Shown piece after piece: positions 17,680 to 26,398 of a stretch of DNA of 64,000 nucleotides. Each line of letters opens with the position of its first letter. The stretch's first letter is position 1. Source of the DNA: Candidatus Paceibacterota bacterium (GTDB lineage: Bacteria > Actinomycetota > Actinomycetes > Nanopelagicales > Nanopelagicaceae); assembly GCA_035530615.1 (NCBI GenBank), contig DATKUL010000001.1, positions 434,001 to 498,000 on the forward strand, given 5' to 3'. The notes beneath the pieces are model-generated. The model worked only from the letters and a program-made list of their open reading frames with translations, was not told the origin of the DNA and did not search any database. Both the position numbers and the translations under genes were made by a program.

Positions 17680-18477
17680 TTAGCGCTCCAGACGTGCGAC
17701 AAGTCCATCGCCAATGAGTGAGAGTGAGAATCCGACGTAAACGACCATAAGTCCTGGAAGTGTGGAGAGCCACCATTGATTCATGATGTAGGACTGACCT
17801 TCTTGAATCATTGAACCCCACTCGGCAGTTGGCACTGGAACACCCAGTCCGAGATAGCCGAGAGAGACGATCGCCAAGATGCTCAGGACGATATCGCTCA
17901 TCGCAAAAACAATTGATTGGGAAATCACATTCGGCAGGAGATGACGTCGAAGAATGCGAAAGGTCGGAAGGCCCGTGAGCCGGGCAGCATGCACGTAATC
18001 TTGCTCTTTTGCAACAAGCACGTTTGCTCGCACAATTCGAGAGTAGGCAACCCACCCCACCAAAGTAATTGCCACGATAATGCTTTTTATGCCTGGCCCG
18101 AAGACGAAGATAAGTGCAATCGCCAGAACATAAAATGGGAAAGCAATCACGGTATCTACAATGCGCATGACCACTGAGTCAGTTGCACCACCTAGCCATC
18201 CGGTTAGCAGACCAAGCGAAACGCCAATGAGGTAAGGGAGAATGACCGCCAGAAGCCCAATTGTCAGGTCAACCCGAGCTCCGTAAATGAGGCGAGTGAA
18301 GACATCGCGACCCAGTGGGTCCGTGCCGAGCCAGTGATGAGAGCCAGGTCCTAATAGGGTGTTCAATAAATCTTGTTCGTTCGGATCGTATGGGGAAATC
18401 AGTGGTGCGATAATTGCAACAAGTACGAGAAACCCGAGAAGTCCTGTACCAATATATAAAGTCTTTTTGGACTTCAC
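17680..18477 (-). CDS. Peptide ABC transporter permease (DppC/OppC-like)
   Basis: A 265-aa membrane subunit of the peptide importer, with about six hydrophobic segments. The family N-terminal periplasmic signature is LGTDPLGRDVFTRLIYGARV and the EAA-like coupling loop is HAARLTGLPTFRILRRHLLP. It starts with GTG overlapping the DppB stop by four bases (GTGA). It forms the translocation pore with the DppB-like subunit. Confidence 0.92.
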   Translation of the reverse strand: MKSKKTLYIGTGLLGFLVLVAIIAPLISPYDPNEQDLLNTLLGPGSHHWLGTDPLGRDVFTRLIYGARVDLTIGLLAVILPYLIGVSLGLLTGWLGGATDSVVMRIVDTVIAFPFYVLAIALIFVFGPGIKSIIVAITLVGWVAYSRIVRANVLVAKEQDYVHAARLTGLPTFRILRRHLLPNVISQSIVFAMSDIVLSILAIVSLGYLGLGVPVPTAEWGSMIQEGQSYIMNQWWLSTLPGLMVVYVGFSLSLIGDGLVARLER

Positions 18478-19415
18478 TTCACCACCACCCGAGGGTCAAG
18501 AGCGGCATGGATCAGGTCAGTAACTAAATTGACGATGACAACAACAAAGGCAAAGTACAACGTCACTCCTTGCACGATCGGATAGTCACGACGTGAAATG
18601 GCATCAATCATGAGGGACCCGGTTCCGGCGATCGCAAAGACGCGTTCTACCACAACCATCGAACCAACGAGGTAGGCAATATTAATACCGAGAACTGTTA
18701 CTGATGCGATCAAAGAATTTCGAAGCACGTGAACGCGCGTAATGCGTGCAGTTGAGATTCCTTTTGCACGCGCAGTTAAAACGTAATCCGAGTCAAGAAT
18801 TTCCAACATACTCGCGCGCAAACTGCGAATAAGAATTGGAGATAACAGGATCGCAATAGTCAGTGCTGGAAGGAAAATCGAATGAAGGTGTTCCGGGAAA
18901 GTATTACCAAAACCGCCTACGGGAAAGAGGGGATACTTGAGCCCGAGAAATAGAATCAGCATCACACCAACCCAGACTTGCGGCATTCCCAGACCGATGA
19001 TTGGAATGGCACGAACAAGTTGATCACGTAGCGCGCCGCGCTTGGAAGCCGCAAGAATGGAGAGTGGGAGAGCAATCACAATGGAGAGAATGACCCCTCC
19101 GGTCAATAGCATTCCGGTCTCAGGGAGCCGTCCCAAAATAAGGCTTGTGACCGATTGCTTATTGTAAAAACTGGTGCCCAGTGAGCCGTGCAAGAGATCC
19201 CAGACAAAATTTAGGTACTGCACGAACATCGAACGATCGAGGCCGAGTTGGTGTCGGACGATCAGAGCCTTCGCAGGAGTGGAATTCTGTCCAAGAATGA
19301 CATCTGCGGGATCCCCAGGAATCGCGTGAACAATGAGAAATACGGCGATAGAAATACCGAAGAGAACGGGCAACATCTGAAGGAGTCTTTTACCTACGTA
19401 GGCTAAGTAACTCAA
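18474..19415 (-). CDS. Peptide ABC transporter permease (DppB/OppB-like)
   Basis: A 313-aa membrane subunit with the classic beginning YVGKRLLQMLPVLFGISIAVF and the loop LARAKGIS-type segment LTARAKGISTARITRVHVLRN. About six transmembrane segments are visible. The start is a TTG at 19415 with GGGTGA upstream. It follows the binding-protein gene by 89 bases, in which no strong terminator is visible, so it is part of the same operon. Confidence 0.92.
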   Translation of the reverse strand: MSYLAYVGKRLLQMLPVLFGISIAVFLIVHAIPGDPADVILGQNSTPAKALIVRHQLGLDRSMFVQYLNFVWDLLHGSLGTSFYNKQSVTSLILGRLPETGMLLTGGVILSIVIALPLSILAASKRGALRDQLVRAIPIIGLGMPQVWVGVMLILFLGLKYPLFPVGGFGNTFPEHLHSIFLPALTIAILLSPILIRSLRASMLEILDSDYVLTARAKGISTARITRVHVLRNSLIASVTVLGINIAYLVGSMVVVERVFAIAGTGSLMIDAISRRDYPIVQGVTLYFAFVVVIVNLVTDLIHAALDPRVVVK

Positions 19416-19504
19416 TGCGATATCACCCGTTCTCTTCGTTTGGCAATTGTACTTACAAACATTACAGCTGTTTTGATTTTTGCATAAATCCGTCTAGAAG
19501 AGGA

Positions 19505-21055
19505 TTAGTTCTTCTTAACGTTTTTCAGGTAGTAGCTGTAGAGCGGGTTCACGGTGAATCCCGTGATGTTGCTACGCCAGGCGTAGGTATAAGGAGGGTT
19601 GAGAGTAAACGCCATAAACGCGTCTTCCGCTGTCTGCTTCTGTACAAATGAGTAAGCAGCCTGACGAACTTTAGGATCAACATTTGTCTGACCCTTCTTG
19701 ATCGCAGCAATTACTTTCTTGTTGACATAACCCGTGTAGTAAGAGTTTGTTCCACCTTCTGGTGCCAAACCAAATGTCAACAACTCGTCCGGGTCAACGA
19801 TATCCATCGTCCAGGCCGTTACAACCATTTGGTAGTTCATGGCCTTTTGGGTGGCGCGAGATACAGTTGGCTCTTGTGCCGTGATTGTCATTGTGATGCC
19901 AATCTTCTTCAAAGCAGCCTGCACAATTGAAGCTGTTAGCTCATGTGTTCTGTTACCACCGCGGATCAAGAGGTCAAGTTTTAGGCCCTTCTTGAACTTA
20001 CTCTGTGCAAGTTCGGCGGCCGCCTTCTTGAGATCATATTGCTGGCCTGGTGTCGTCTTATCGTAAAAGTTAACACTTGGCGCAAGGAATGAGTTTGAAA
20101 TTGTTGCGTTACCTGAGTACAGCACTCTGTTTAGCGCTGCACGATCGATTGCATATGAGATTGCCCGGCGAACATGTACGTCAGCTAGGGCAGGAACCTT
20201 CTGGTTAAAGGCAATGTAGTTTGAAGCTGCCGCAGAGAAAATGCCGACTTTGATCCCTGGCGAAGCCTTGAGAGATGCGACCGTATTAGATGGCGGCTCT
20301 TCGTTGATATCAGCTTGTCCACCCTTGAGCATGAACTCACGAGTGTTGTCATCTGCAACATATTTAAAGGTTACCGAGTTGAGGTATGGCTTACCTGGCT
20401 GCCAGTAATTCTTGTTAGCAACCAACTTGACTTCGGTTCCTGGAGTCCAGCGATCAAGCATGAATGGACCGGTAGCAATTGGATTCTTGAAGAATTCTGC
20501 TTCGGTCTTTCCGTCCAAATTCGCCTTCAGGATCGAATTGCTAAAGCAAGCAAGGTCCGCCAGCAACGGAGCCCAAGGAAATTTTGTCTTGATAATAACC
20601 GTGTCAGCTGACGGCGCAGTGATGGTTTCGATAGCCGTGTTGAGGAAGCCCCAACCGTCTCCACCTGATGCGCGTTCAAGGGAGAACTTGACGTCCGCGG
20701 AAGTCATCGGTGTTCCGTCAGTGAACTTAACATCAGTACGTAGTTTGATGGTCCAAGTTAGTCCATCTTTTGCCACAGTTCCGCTCTTTGCCAGCAATGG
20801 CGTAACGCCTTTACCGTCTTGCTTGTTGTTAAAAAGTGGTTCGTACATTTGCTGTTGGATGAAGATTGAGTCGTTCTGCGGAAATAAAGGATCCAAGGTT
20901 GCCAAATCTTGGTTTCGAACCAAGACCAAGTCACCCTTAGGTGTTGGGTTTGCTGCATTTGCCGTAATCGGTAATACAACTGTTGTTGCAACCATAAAGG
21001 CCGCAAGAAGAGCAACCAACATTTTATTCTTTGGTGCCATATCGATAGTTCCCAT
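19505..21055 (-). CDS. Peptide ABC transporter substrate-binding protein (SBP family 5)
   Basis: The extracytoplasmic receptor of the importer, 516 aa. Its N-terminus is a plain signal peptide (basic MAPKNK, hydrophobic core, ending near ITANAA). No lipobox cysteine is present, which is unusual for a Gram-positive binding protein. Family 5 features follow: LATLDPLFPQND, the repeated MTSADVKFSLERA, and FMLKGGQADINEEP. It is the first gene of the 12-gene minus-strand operon. The start could also be the ATG at 21040. Ligand class is peptide or a similar compound, judging from the peptidases downstream. Confidence 0.9.
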   Translation of the reverse strand: MGTIDMAPKNKMLVALLAAFMVATTVVLPITANAANPTPKGDLVLVRNQDLATLDPLFPQNDSIFIQQQMYEPLFNNKQDGKGVTPLLAKSGTVAKDGLTWTIKLRTDVKFTDGTPMTSADVKFSLERASGGDGWGFLNTAIETITAPSADTVIIKTKFPWAPLLADLACFSNSILKANLDGKTEAEFFKNPIATGPFMLDRWTPGTEVKLVANKNYWQPGKPYLNSVTFKYVADDNTREFMLKGGQADINEEPPSNTVASLKASPGIKVGIFSAAASNYIAFNQKVPALADVHVRRAISYAIDRAALNRVLYSGNATISNSFLAPSVNFYDKTTPGQQYDLKKAAAELAQSKFKKGLKLDLLIRGGNRTHELTASIVQAALKKIGITMTITAQEPTVSRATQKAMNYQMVVTAWTMDIVDPDELLTFGLAPEGGTNSYYTGYVNKKVIAAIKKGQTNVDPKVRQAAYSFVQKQTAEDAFMAFTLNPPYTYAWRSNITGFTVNPLYSYYLKNVKKN

Positions 21056-21264
21056 CTCGTGTGGTGAATGAGTCCGCGACCCAAATGTCTGAAATTTTTA
21101 AATCTCGGAACTGCGTCTTGAAGCGGTATGAGCGTAGGGTAAATTTTCAAAATTCACACCTTTTTTGGCCAGGAAATAATAAAGATTCCATAACACTCGA
21201 GCCTCTCAAAAAATGCTAGCACTCGCTCGTTATTCACAGCCGTGTAGATGAGCCGTACGTGAGT

Positions 21265-21969
21265 TTAGAAAAGTGAGTGACCGCCGTCAATCGACAGACA
21301 CTGACCGGTGACCCAGTCGGAAGCTTCAGATGCAAAGAAGGAAACACCATTTGCGATGTCTTCGGCTTTCCCTAATCGACGAGTGGCAATACCACTGAGT
21401 AACTTTGCTTGACCTTCAGAGCCATAACTTTCCCACTGAGCGATCGTTGAAGGATTCGAAAGAACAAATCCAGGAGCGATGCAGTTGACAGTGATGTTGT
21501 ACTGGCCAAGTTCGTAAGCCATCTGACGAGTAAAACCAATCTGAGCAGCCTTTGATGACGCGTAGGCCTGAATACCAGTCAAACTCACGCTGCGACCAGC
21601 TCCTGAGGAGATATTGACGATACGTCCCCACTTATTGGCTTTCATTCCAGTAACGACGGCACGCGTGCAGAGAAAAGTTGTCTGCATATTGGCGTCAAAA
21701 ATCTGTTGCCAGGCATCATCGGTGACTTCATCCAATGGTTTATGTGTCTGCCCTACGACTCCACCAGCACAGTTGACCAGAATATCAACCTGCCCAATTT
21801 TTTCGAAATAAGCTTTTACTTCAGCTGAATTTGAGAGATCTGCTTGATCACGATCAACTCCATGGACTGTATGGCCGCTTGCTCTAAGAGAATCAATTAT
21901 CGCACTGCCCATGCCATGTGTGGCGCCCGTCACAACTGCAATTCGCGGTTCAATCACGCCGCTATACAA
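21265..21969 (-). CDS. SDR-family oxidoreductase
   Basis: A 234-aa SDR with the cofactor loop VTGATHGMGS, the motif NCAGGV in place of NNAG, and the active site YASSK. The start is a TTG at 21969. A GTG at 21957 is also possible, and neither has a strong ribosome-binding site. It lies 209 bases upstream of the peptide-binding protein gene on the same strand and is divergent from the reductase-amidase fusion gene. The substrate is unknown. Confidence 0.84.
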   Translation of the reverse strand: MYSGVIEPRIAVVTGATHGMGSAIIDSLRASGHTVHGVDRDQADLSNSAEVKAYFEKIGQVDILVNCAGGVVGQTHKPLDEVTDDAWQQIFDANMQTTFLCTRAVVTGMKANKWGRIVNISSGAGRSVSLTGIQAYASSKAAQIGFTRQMAYELGQYNITVNCIAPGFVLSNPSTIAQWESYGSEGQAKLLSGIATRRLGKAEDIANGVSFFASEASDWVTGQCLSIDGGHSLF

Positions 21970-21986
21970 GCACTAATTCTCTCATT

Positions 21987-22008
21987 GGTAAAGTGGACTA
22001 CCTTTACC
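21987..22008. promoter_or_regulatory. Inverted repeat between divergent genes
   Basis: The perfect 7-bp arms GGTAAAG (21987-21993) and CTTTACC (22002-22008) are separated by 8 bases, in the 87-base gap between the SDR and the fusion gene. The position fits an operator controlling either or both genes. The regulator is unknown; the two GntR proteins of the window are candidates. Confidence 0.4.
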
Positions 22009-22056
22009 GCACTGCATAATCTCAATACGTGAACATAAGTGAGACAGGTGGAAGAA

Positions 22057-24207
22057 ATGCAACTTACTATTATCGGCGCAGGTGCAATTGGCGGAACCAT
22101 TGGTGCTCATATGATTCGCGCTGGCCATGACATAACTTTCTGTGATGTTGACGAGGACCATGTCAATGCAATGAACGAACACGGCATCACGATTGAAGGC
22201 CCCGTAGAAAATTTCACCGTGAAAACCAAGGCAATTCTTCCATCACAACTTCCAGCGACTCTTCATAATGTTGCCGTTGCAGTTAAGAGTCACCATACGA
22301 AGAGCGCTGCTGAATTGCTCCGTGGTCGACTTGCGCCAGACGGATTTGTCGTCACGTTACAAAACGGTTTGACTGCGCAAGATCTCTCTGATGTCGTTGG
22401 AGCCGACCGAGTCATCGTGAGTTTCGTAAACTTCGGTGCGGACTACATCGCTCCAGGAAGAATCATGCAAGGCAATATCGGCACTTTCCGAGTTGGCGAA
22501 CTCACCGGAAATAAAATTACTCCTCGCGTTCTTGGACTTGTCGATGCTTTCCCATACGCAGAAGCAACCGCAAACATCCTGGGATTTCTCTGGGGTAAAG
22601 AGGCATACGGCGCAATGCTCTATGCAGGCGCCACTTCTGATCTTTCTATTGCAGATCACCTTGAAAATCCTAAATACCGACCACTGATGCTGGCCATAGC
22701 GCGTGAAGTGCTAGCGCAAGCTCCAGTGACACCTGAGGCCTTTGATGGCTTTGATCCAAAAGATCTCGATGGATCTTTAGACCGCCTCGTTACCTTTAAC
22801 CGTAAATCCGCAAAAACACATAGCGGAATTTATCGAGATCTCACTGTGCGTAAGCGCAAAACGGAAGTCGATGACTTACTACGAGATCTCAAAGGCCCGC
22901 TTACAAATTTCGTGGGTGCAATTATTCATTCGATTGAACGAGGAGAGCGAATCTGTGAAATCGCTAACCTTGATCTTCTTGCAGCATATGAGCGCGCATT
23001 TCGGCTTGGCGCCCCGCTCAATGCAATTTCACATTTGATTTCGGCACCCGAGCGCTCACTTAATGGTCCATTGCTAGGGGTCGCGGTCGGAGTCAAAGAC
23101 ATCATTGATATCAAGGGGCAACCGCGAGGCAATGGCAATCCTCACGACATGAAATCTTTGCCAGCAACAAAGGATGCGCCAGTAATCGCACAACTTCGTG
23201 CCCTTGCCGCTGATGTCTTTACTACGACGTCACTCCTTGAATATGCAGCCGGTGCCACGCATCCCGAGGTTCCGGAAGCAATGAATCCATATAACTCCCA
23301 CCGCACCGCAGGTGGTTCAAGTGGCGGTTCGGCAGCCCTCGTTGGTGTCGGCGTTTGTGACGTAGCACTCGGAACCGATACTGGTGGATCCATACGTATC
23401 CCTGCGCATTATTGTGGGACGGTCGGTTTCAAGCCCAGCTATGGCTCGATCTCACTTGAAGGCGTTACCCCACTTTCACCAACCTTTGATCACGTGGGCT
23501 TGCTGGCAAAAGATCTCGCAACGACCACAAAGGTCTTCTCGGCGCTAATGGGTGGTCTCAAAGCAGAGGAAAGGTCGCAGATCAAGGGCCTCAAAGTTGG
23601 AATCGTCAAAACTCATTTCGAACTCGCGCAGTTGGAGAAGGATGTGGCCGAGTCAATTCGAGACGTCATCGCAAAGTTGCAGAATGAGGGCGCAGAAATT
23701 ATTGAAGTAGACGACCGTGCTTTTCAAGAACTCGAAAAAACTTTCGGGGACATTCTTCACTTTGAAGCCTGGCAAGTGCATGGCGAGAAAGTGAAATCAG
23801 ATCCAACTCACTTTGGACCTGAGACTTTGAGGCTCTTTAAATCGGCACAATCCATCACCGAAGATGCGTACAAGAAGGCATCGGCACGTCGCATCGAGCT
23901 TCTTCCGAACGCTCTCAAAATTTACGAAGGTATCGATGTCTTGCTCACGCCAGTTGCGCCATATGTTGCGCCACCAACAACACCTCCCATGGATACCCCG
24001 GAAGGTGTTGTCGAAGGAGCCTACACAAGCATCTTTAACCTCACGGGTGATCCCGCAATTTCGATTCCCTGCGGATTGAACTCCGAAGGTTTGCCGATTG
24101 GAGTCCAACTGGCAACCGCTAAAGGGACAGATATGCAGCTCTTATCCATTGCTCAAGCCATCGAAGAGTTACTGAACTTTCACCTTGTGAGTAAAAGAGA
24201 GCACTAA
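22057..24207 (+). CDS. Ketopantoate reductase-like/amidase fusion protein
   Basis: A 716-aa protein joining two enzymes in one uninterrupted frame. Residues about 1-325 are a 2-dehydropantoate reductase (ApbA/PanE)-like domain: Rossmann loop IIGAGAIGGTIG, the catalytic-type lysine in LWGKEAYG and the C-terminal helical domain. Residues about 330-710 are an amidase-signature domain with K347 (VGVKDIID), the cis-serine loop GGSSGGS and nucleophile S445 (GTDTGGSIR). The ATG at 22057 is preceded by AGGTGG; a GTG at 22039 is in frame but less likely. Both active sites appear intact. The amidase domain may release a 2-oxo- or hydroxy-acid that the reductase handles, but this is inference. Confidence 0.87.
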   Translation: MQLTIIGAGAIGGTIGAHMIRAGHDITFCDVDEDHVNAMNEHGITIEGPVENFTVKTKAILPSQLPATLHNVAVAVKSHHTKSAAELLRGRLAPDGFVVTLQNGLTAQDLSDVVGADRVIVSFVNFGADYIAPGRIMQGNIGTFRVGELTGNKITPRVLGLVDAFPYAEATANILGFLWGKEAYGAMLYAGATSDLSIADHLENPKYRPLMLAIAREVLAQAPVTPEAFDGFDPKDLDGSLDRLVTFNRKSAKTHSGIYRDLTVRKRKTEVDDLLRDLKGPLTNFVGAIIHSIERGERICEIANLDLLAAYERAFRLGAPLNAISHLISAPERSLNGPLLGVAVGVKDIIDIKGQPRGNGNPHDMKSLPATKDAPVIAQLRALAADVFTTTSLLEYAAGATHPEVPEAMNPYNSHRTAGGSSGGSAALVGVGVCDVALGTDTGGSIRIPAHYCGTVGFKPSYGSISLEGVTPLSPTFDHVGLLAKDLATTTKVFSALMGGLKAEERSQIKGLKVGIVKTHFELAQLEKDVAESIRDVIAKLQNEGAEIIEVDDRAFQELEKTFGDILHFEAWQVHGEKVKSDPTHFGPETLRLFKSAQSITEDAYKKASARRIELLPNALKIYEGIDVLLTPVAPYVAPPTTPPMDTPEGVVEGAYTSIFNLTGDPAISIPCGLNSEGLPIGVQLATAKGTDMQLLSIAQAIEELLNFHLVSKREH

Positions 24208-24219
24208 CTCTCAAAGGCT

Positions 24220-25140
24220 CTAGCGAAGCGCCAGACCAACCAAAATCCCACCTGCAACGACTGCAGGACTACTGGTCTGGAAAAGAACGGTTCCATCTTG
24301 CGGGGCCCGAATCTCGGTAATGGACTTTCCCCAGGGATCACCCAAAGTGCCTAACAAATCTGCCGCTTTCACATCGGAACCGGTCTTATGTGCCGGTTGC
24401 CACCAGCCCCCGCTTTCCGCGCGCAACCAATTCCAGTCGTCATAGAGGATATGTCCTCGCTCTGGCAAAGGATCGCCGCTTAGAACTCCGAGAACACGGG
24501 CAAGATTTCGCAGTCCGGTTAAATGTAATTTGACGGCCGCTGGATCGAGAATCCCATTCTCTCCTGATTCTGCTATGAACGCAGGAATTCCAATTGCAGA
24601 TGCTGCACCAGATGTACTGCCTGCCACAACGATACCTGCCGCACGTTGTCGAACTATATGTTTGATTCCATAAGCCCTTGCCATCCAAAGCGACTTCTCC
24701 TCGACAGGTGATTCTTCAAAGATTGAGAAGGGTTCGAGTGCTTCTGGAATATCTCCGGCATGCATATCCAGGAGGTAGTCCGAGCCCTTGATAATCTTTT
24801 CGAAGATATGGAAGGCATAAATATCCGTAAACGATCCATTTTCCTTTCCCGGAAATGCCCGGTTGAGGTTCTGATTGTCGACAGGAATCACGAAAGGGAC
24901 TCGAGCCCAAAATGCCAAGACATTTACAATCGGCATGACAGTGATACGACCAATTACCTCTTGATCATTGATCTCCGCTACAAATTCCCTGGCGGCAGCG
25001 ATCGAGGAATATTCCGCGCCGTGGATTCCCGCAATGACTGTGAGATGCGGCCCAGGTTTTGCACCAACAATCTCAAAATAAGGTACGTCGATTCCTGGAC
25101 CATCCGTCCTAGGAATCGATAACACATGCTGTGAGATCAT
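24220..25140 (-). CDS. Succinylglutamate desuccinylase/aspartoacylase-family hydrolase
   Basis: A zinc deacylase of the AstE/AspA (M14-like) family, 306 aa. The metal ligands are visible in AGIHGAEYSS (His and Glu) and LLDMHAGD (His). The C-terminal half looks like the beta-barrel region found in this family, ending in IRAPQDGTVLFQTSSPAV. It starts directly after the stop of the alpha/beta hydrolase gene and converges on the fusion gene 12 bases away. It should remove an acyl group from an N-acylated amino acid or a similar amide. The substrate is unknown. Confidence 0.83.
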   Translation of the reverse strand: MISQHVLSIPRTDGPGIDVPYFEIVGAKPGPHLTVIAGIHGAEYSSIAAAREFVAEINDQEVIGRITVMPIVNVLAFWARVPFVIPVDNQNLNRAFPGKENGSFTDIYAFHIFEKIIKGSDYLLDMHAGDIPEALEPFSIFEESPVEEKSLWMARAYGIKHIVRQRAAGIVVAGSTSGAASAIGIPAFIAESGENGILDPAAVKLHLTGLRNLARVLGVLSGDPLPERGHILYDDWNWLRAESGGWWQPAHKTGSDVKAADLLGTLGDPWGKSITEIRAPQDGTVLFQTSSPAVVAGGILVGLALR

Positions 25141-26001
25141 CTAGGCCTGCTTTACTGCCAGATGAGGAAGGTAATCAGCGATGAATTTCCGCTGTACCTC
25201 TTGGAACAAGTCGTACTCTTCGAACTGTGGTGAGTGACCCGACTTTTCAAAGATGACCAAACGTGAGTTTGGAATACCATCAGCAATAGTTTGCGCGGAA
25301 GAGACCGGCGTAACCCAGTCTGTCCGACCCACGGTGACCAGGGTTGGAGCTTTGATCGTTCCGAGAACGGGCTTCAAATCGTAGTTAGGCTTGTTATGAG
25401 TAAAACAGTAGTTGTGTGCCTCATGGTGATAAGTACCGGCCTCAACCCGGGCGGCTGACTTCTCTGCGTCGTAATGGAAGTCATAGAGTGGAATCAGTTC
25501 TGCCCAACAAGCCTTCAGATCTGCGTCATCTCGTATATGGCCAGTCCAGTAACGATTGAAGTTATCCCAGTTGATTTCCACGCGATTCTGGTTCTTTGCA
25601 TTCTCTTCAAGGGTTGTAAAGTTATTGTTGTCAGCCGAGGTATCGCGAAGCAAGACGGCCTCAGTGTGCTCTGGATAGCGGACCGCGTACTCAAGTGAGA
25701 TAAATCCGCCATACGAGCCGCCCGCTACAACAATCTTCTCAGCGCCAATCCACTTACGAAGACCATCGACGTCCGCTGCCCACTGTTCATGAGAATAAGG
25801 TCCAACAATTTCACTATGACCGCAACCACGCGCATCAAAGACGATTACTTGGAAAATATCTTGCAACGGACCGTATGTAGCTTTGGGTTCGTTCAGGTTC
25901 CCGATTCCACCACCACCGTGATGCGCGATAAGAACTGGTTTTCCTTTTCCCTCACCCAAGACTTCAACATTGAGTTTGGCACCGTTAATTTCCACAATCA
26001 T
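25141..26001 (-). CDS. Alpha/beta hydrolase (proline iminopeptidase-like)
   Basis: A 286-aa hydrolase with the nucleophile elbow GGSYGG, the acid residue in VGRTDWVTP and the histidine in KSGHSPQFEE. The oxyanion-hole region is AHHGGGGIG. The start has GGGGGA a few bases upstream. It is first in a two-gene unit with the aspartoacylase-like enzyme, just downstream of tRNA-Lys. Relatives are peptidases of family S33 or amide/ester hydrolases. With the neighbouring deacylase it suggests degradation of small amides or peptides. Confidence 0.84.
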   Translation of the reverse strand: MIVEINGAKLNVEVLGEGKGKPVLIAHHGGGGIGNLNEPKATYGPLQDIFQVIVFDARGCGHSEIVGPYSHEQWAADVDGLRKWIGAEKIVVAGGSYGGFISLEYAVRYPEHTEAVLLRDTSADNNNFTTLEENAKNQNRVEINWDNFNRYWTGHIRDDADLKACWAELIPLYDFHYDAEKSAARVEAGTYHHEAHNYCFTHNKPNYDLKPVLGTIKAPTLVTVGRTDWVTPVSSAQTIADGIPNSRLVIFEKSGHSPQFEEYDLFQEVQRKFIADYLPHLAVKQA

Positions 26002-26206
26002 CTATTTTCCCCCAGAATAATAATGTTCCGATCGAGACTCGTGAAGGTTAACTCTTTTACCGGAAAAATAAAAGTACTTTGTCGAACGGGTGAGGCGTAC
26101 AGATATTTTTCAAGAATTGCAATGTGTTACTTTCTGCTCCATCACGGTGAACATCTTTAAAATAAATAATGTGTAGGAGATCAGCGCGAGAAATAAAAAA
26201 GTTGGG

Positions 26207-26279
26207 TGGGCCCCGACGGGCTCGAACCGTCGACCCACGGATTAAAAGTCCGTTGCTCTACCGACTGAGCTAGAGGCCC
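26207..26279 (-). tRNA. tRNA-Lys (TTT)
   Basis: A complete 73-base cloverleaf with anticodon TTT in CTTTTAA. The acceptor stem GGGCCTC pairs with GGGGCCC (one G-T wobble), the D arm is GCTC...GAGC and the T arm is GACGG TTCGAGC CCGTC. No CCA is encoded. It lies about 120 bases downstream of the GntR gene. Confidence 0.97.
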
Positions 26280-26398
26280 GGGACCTGACTAAATGATAAG
26301 ACTGACGTCATATCTGAAAGGTCTCAGAGTGAAGTGTAAAGGGTAATCGACATTTACCCTGACCAACCTTGCTCTCATGCGTCCCTTCATATGCGTGA

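Noticed and set aside
22057-24207. The fusion as an artefact of two genes with a missing stop
   Set aside because: The linker is short and coding-like, the frame is continuous, and both domains have complete motifs; an assembly or sequencing error cannot be excluded, but nothing indicates it.
26044-26076. CTTTTA...TAAAAG repeat upstream of the alpha/beta hydrolase
   Set aside because: Short AT-rich arms can occur by chance and no promoter could be placed around them.
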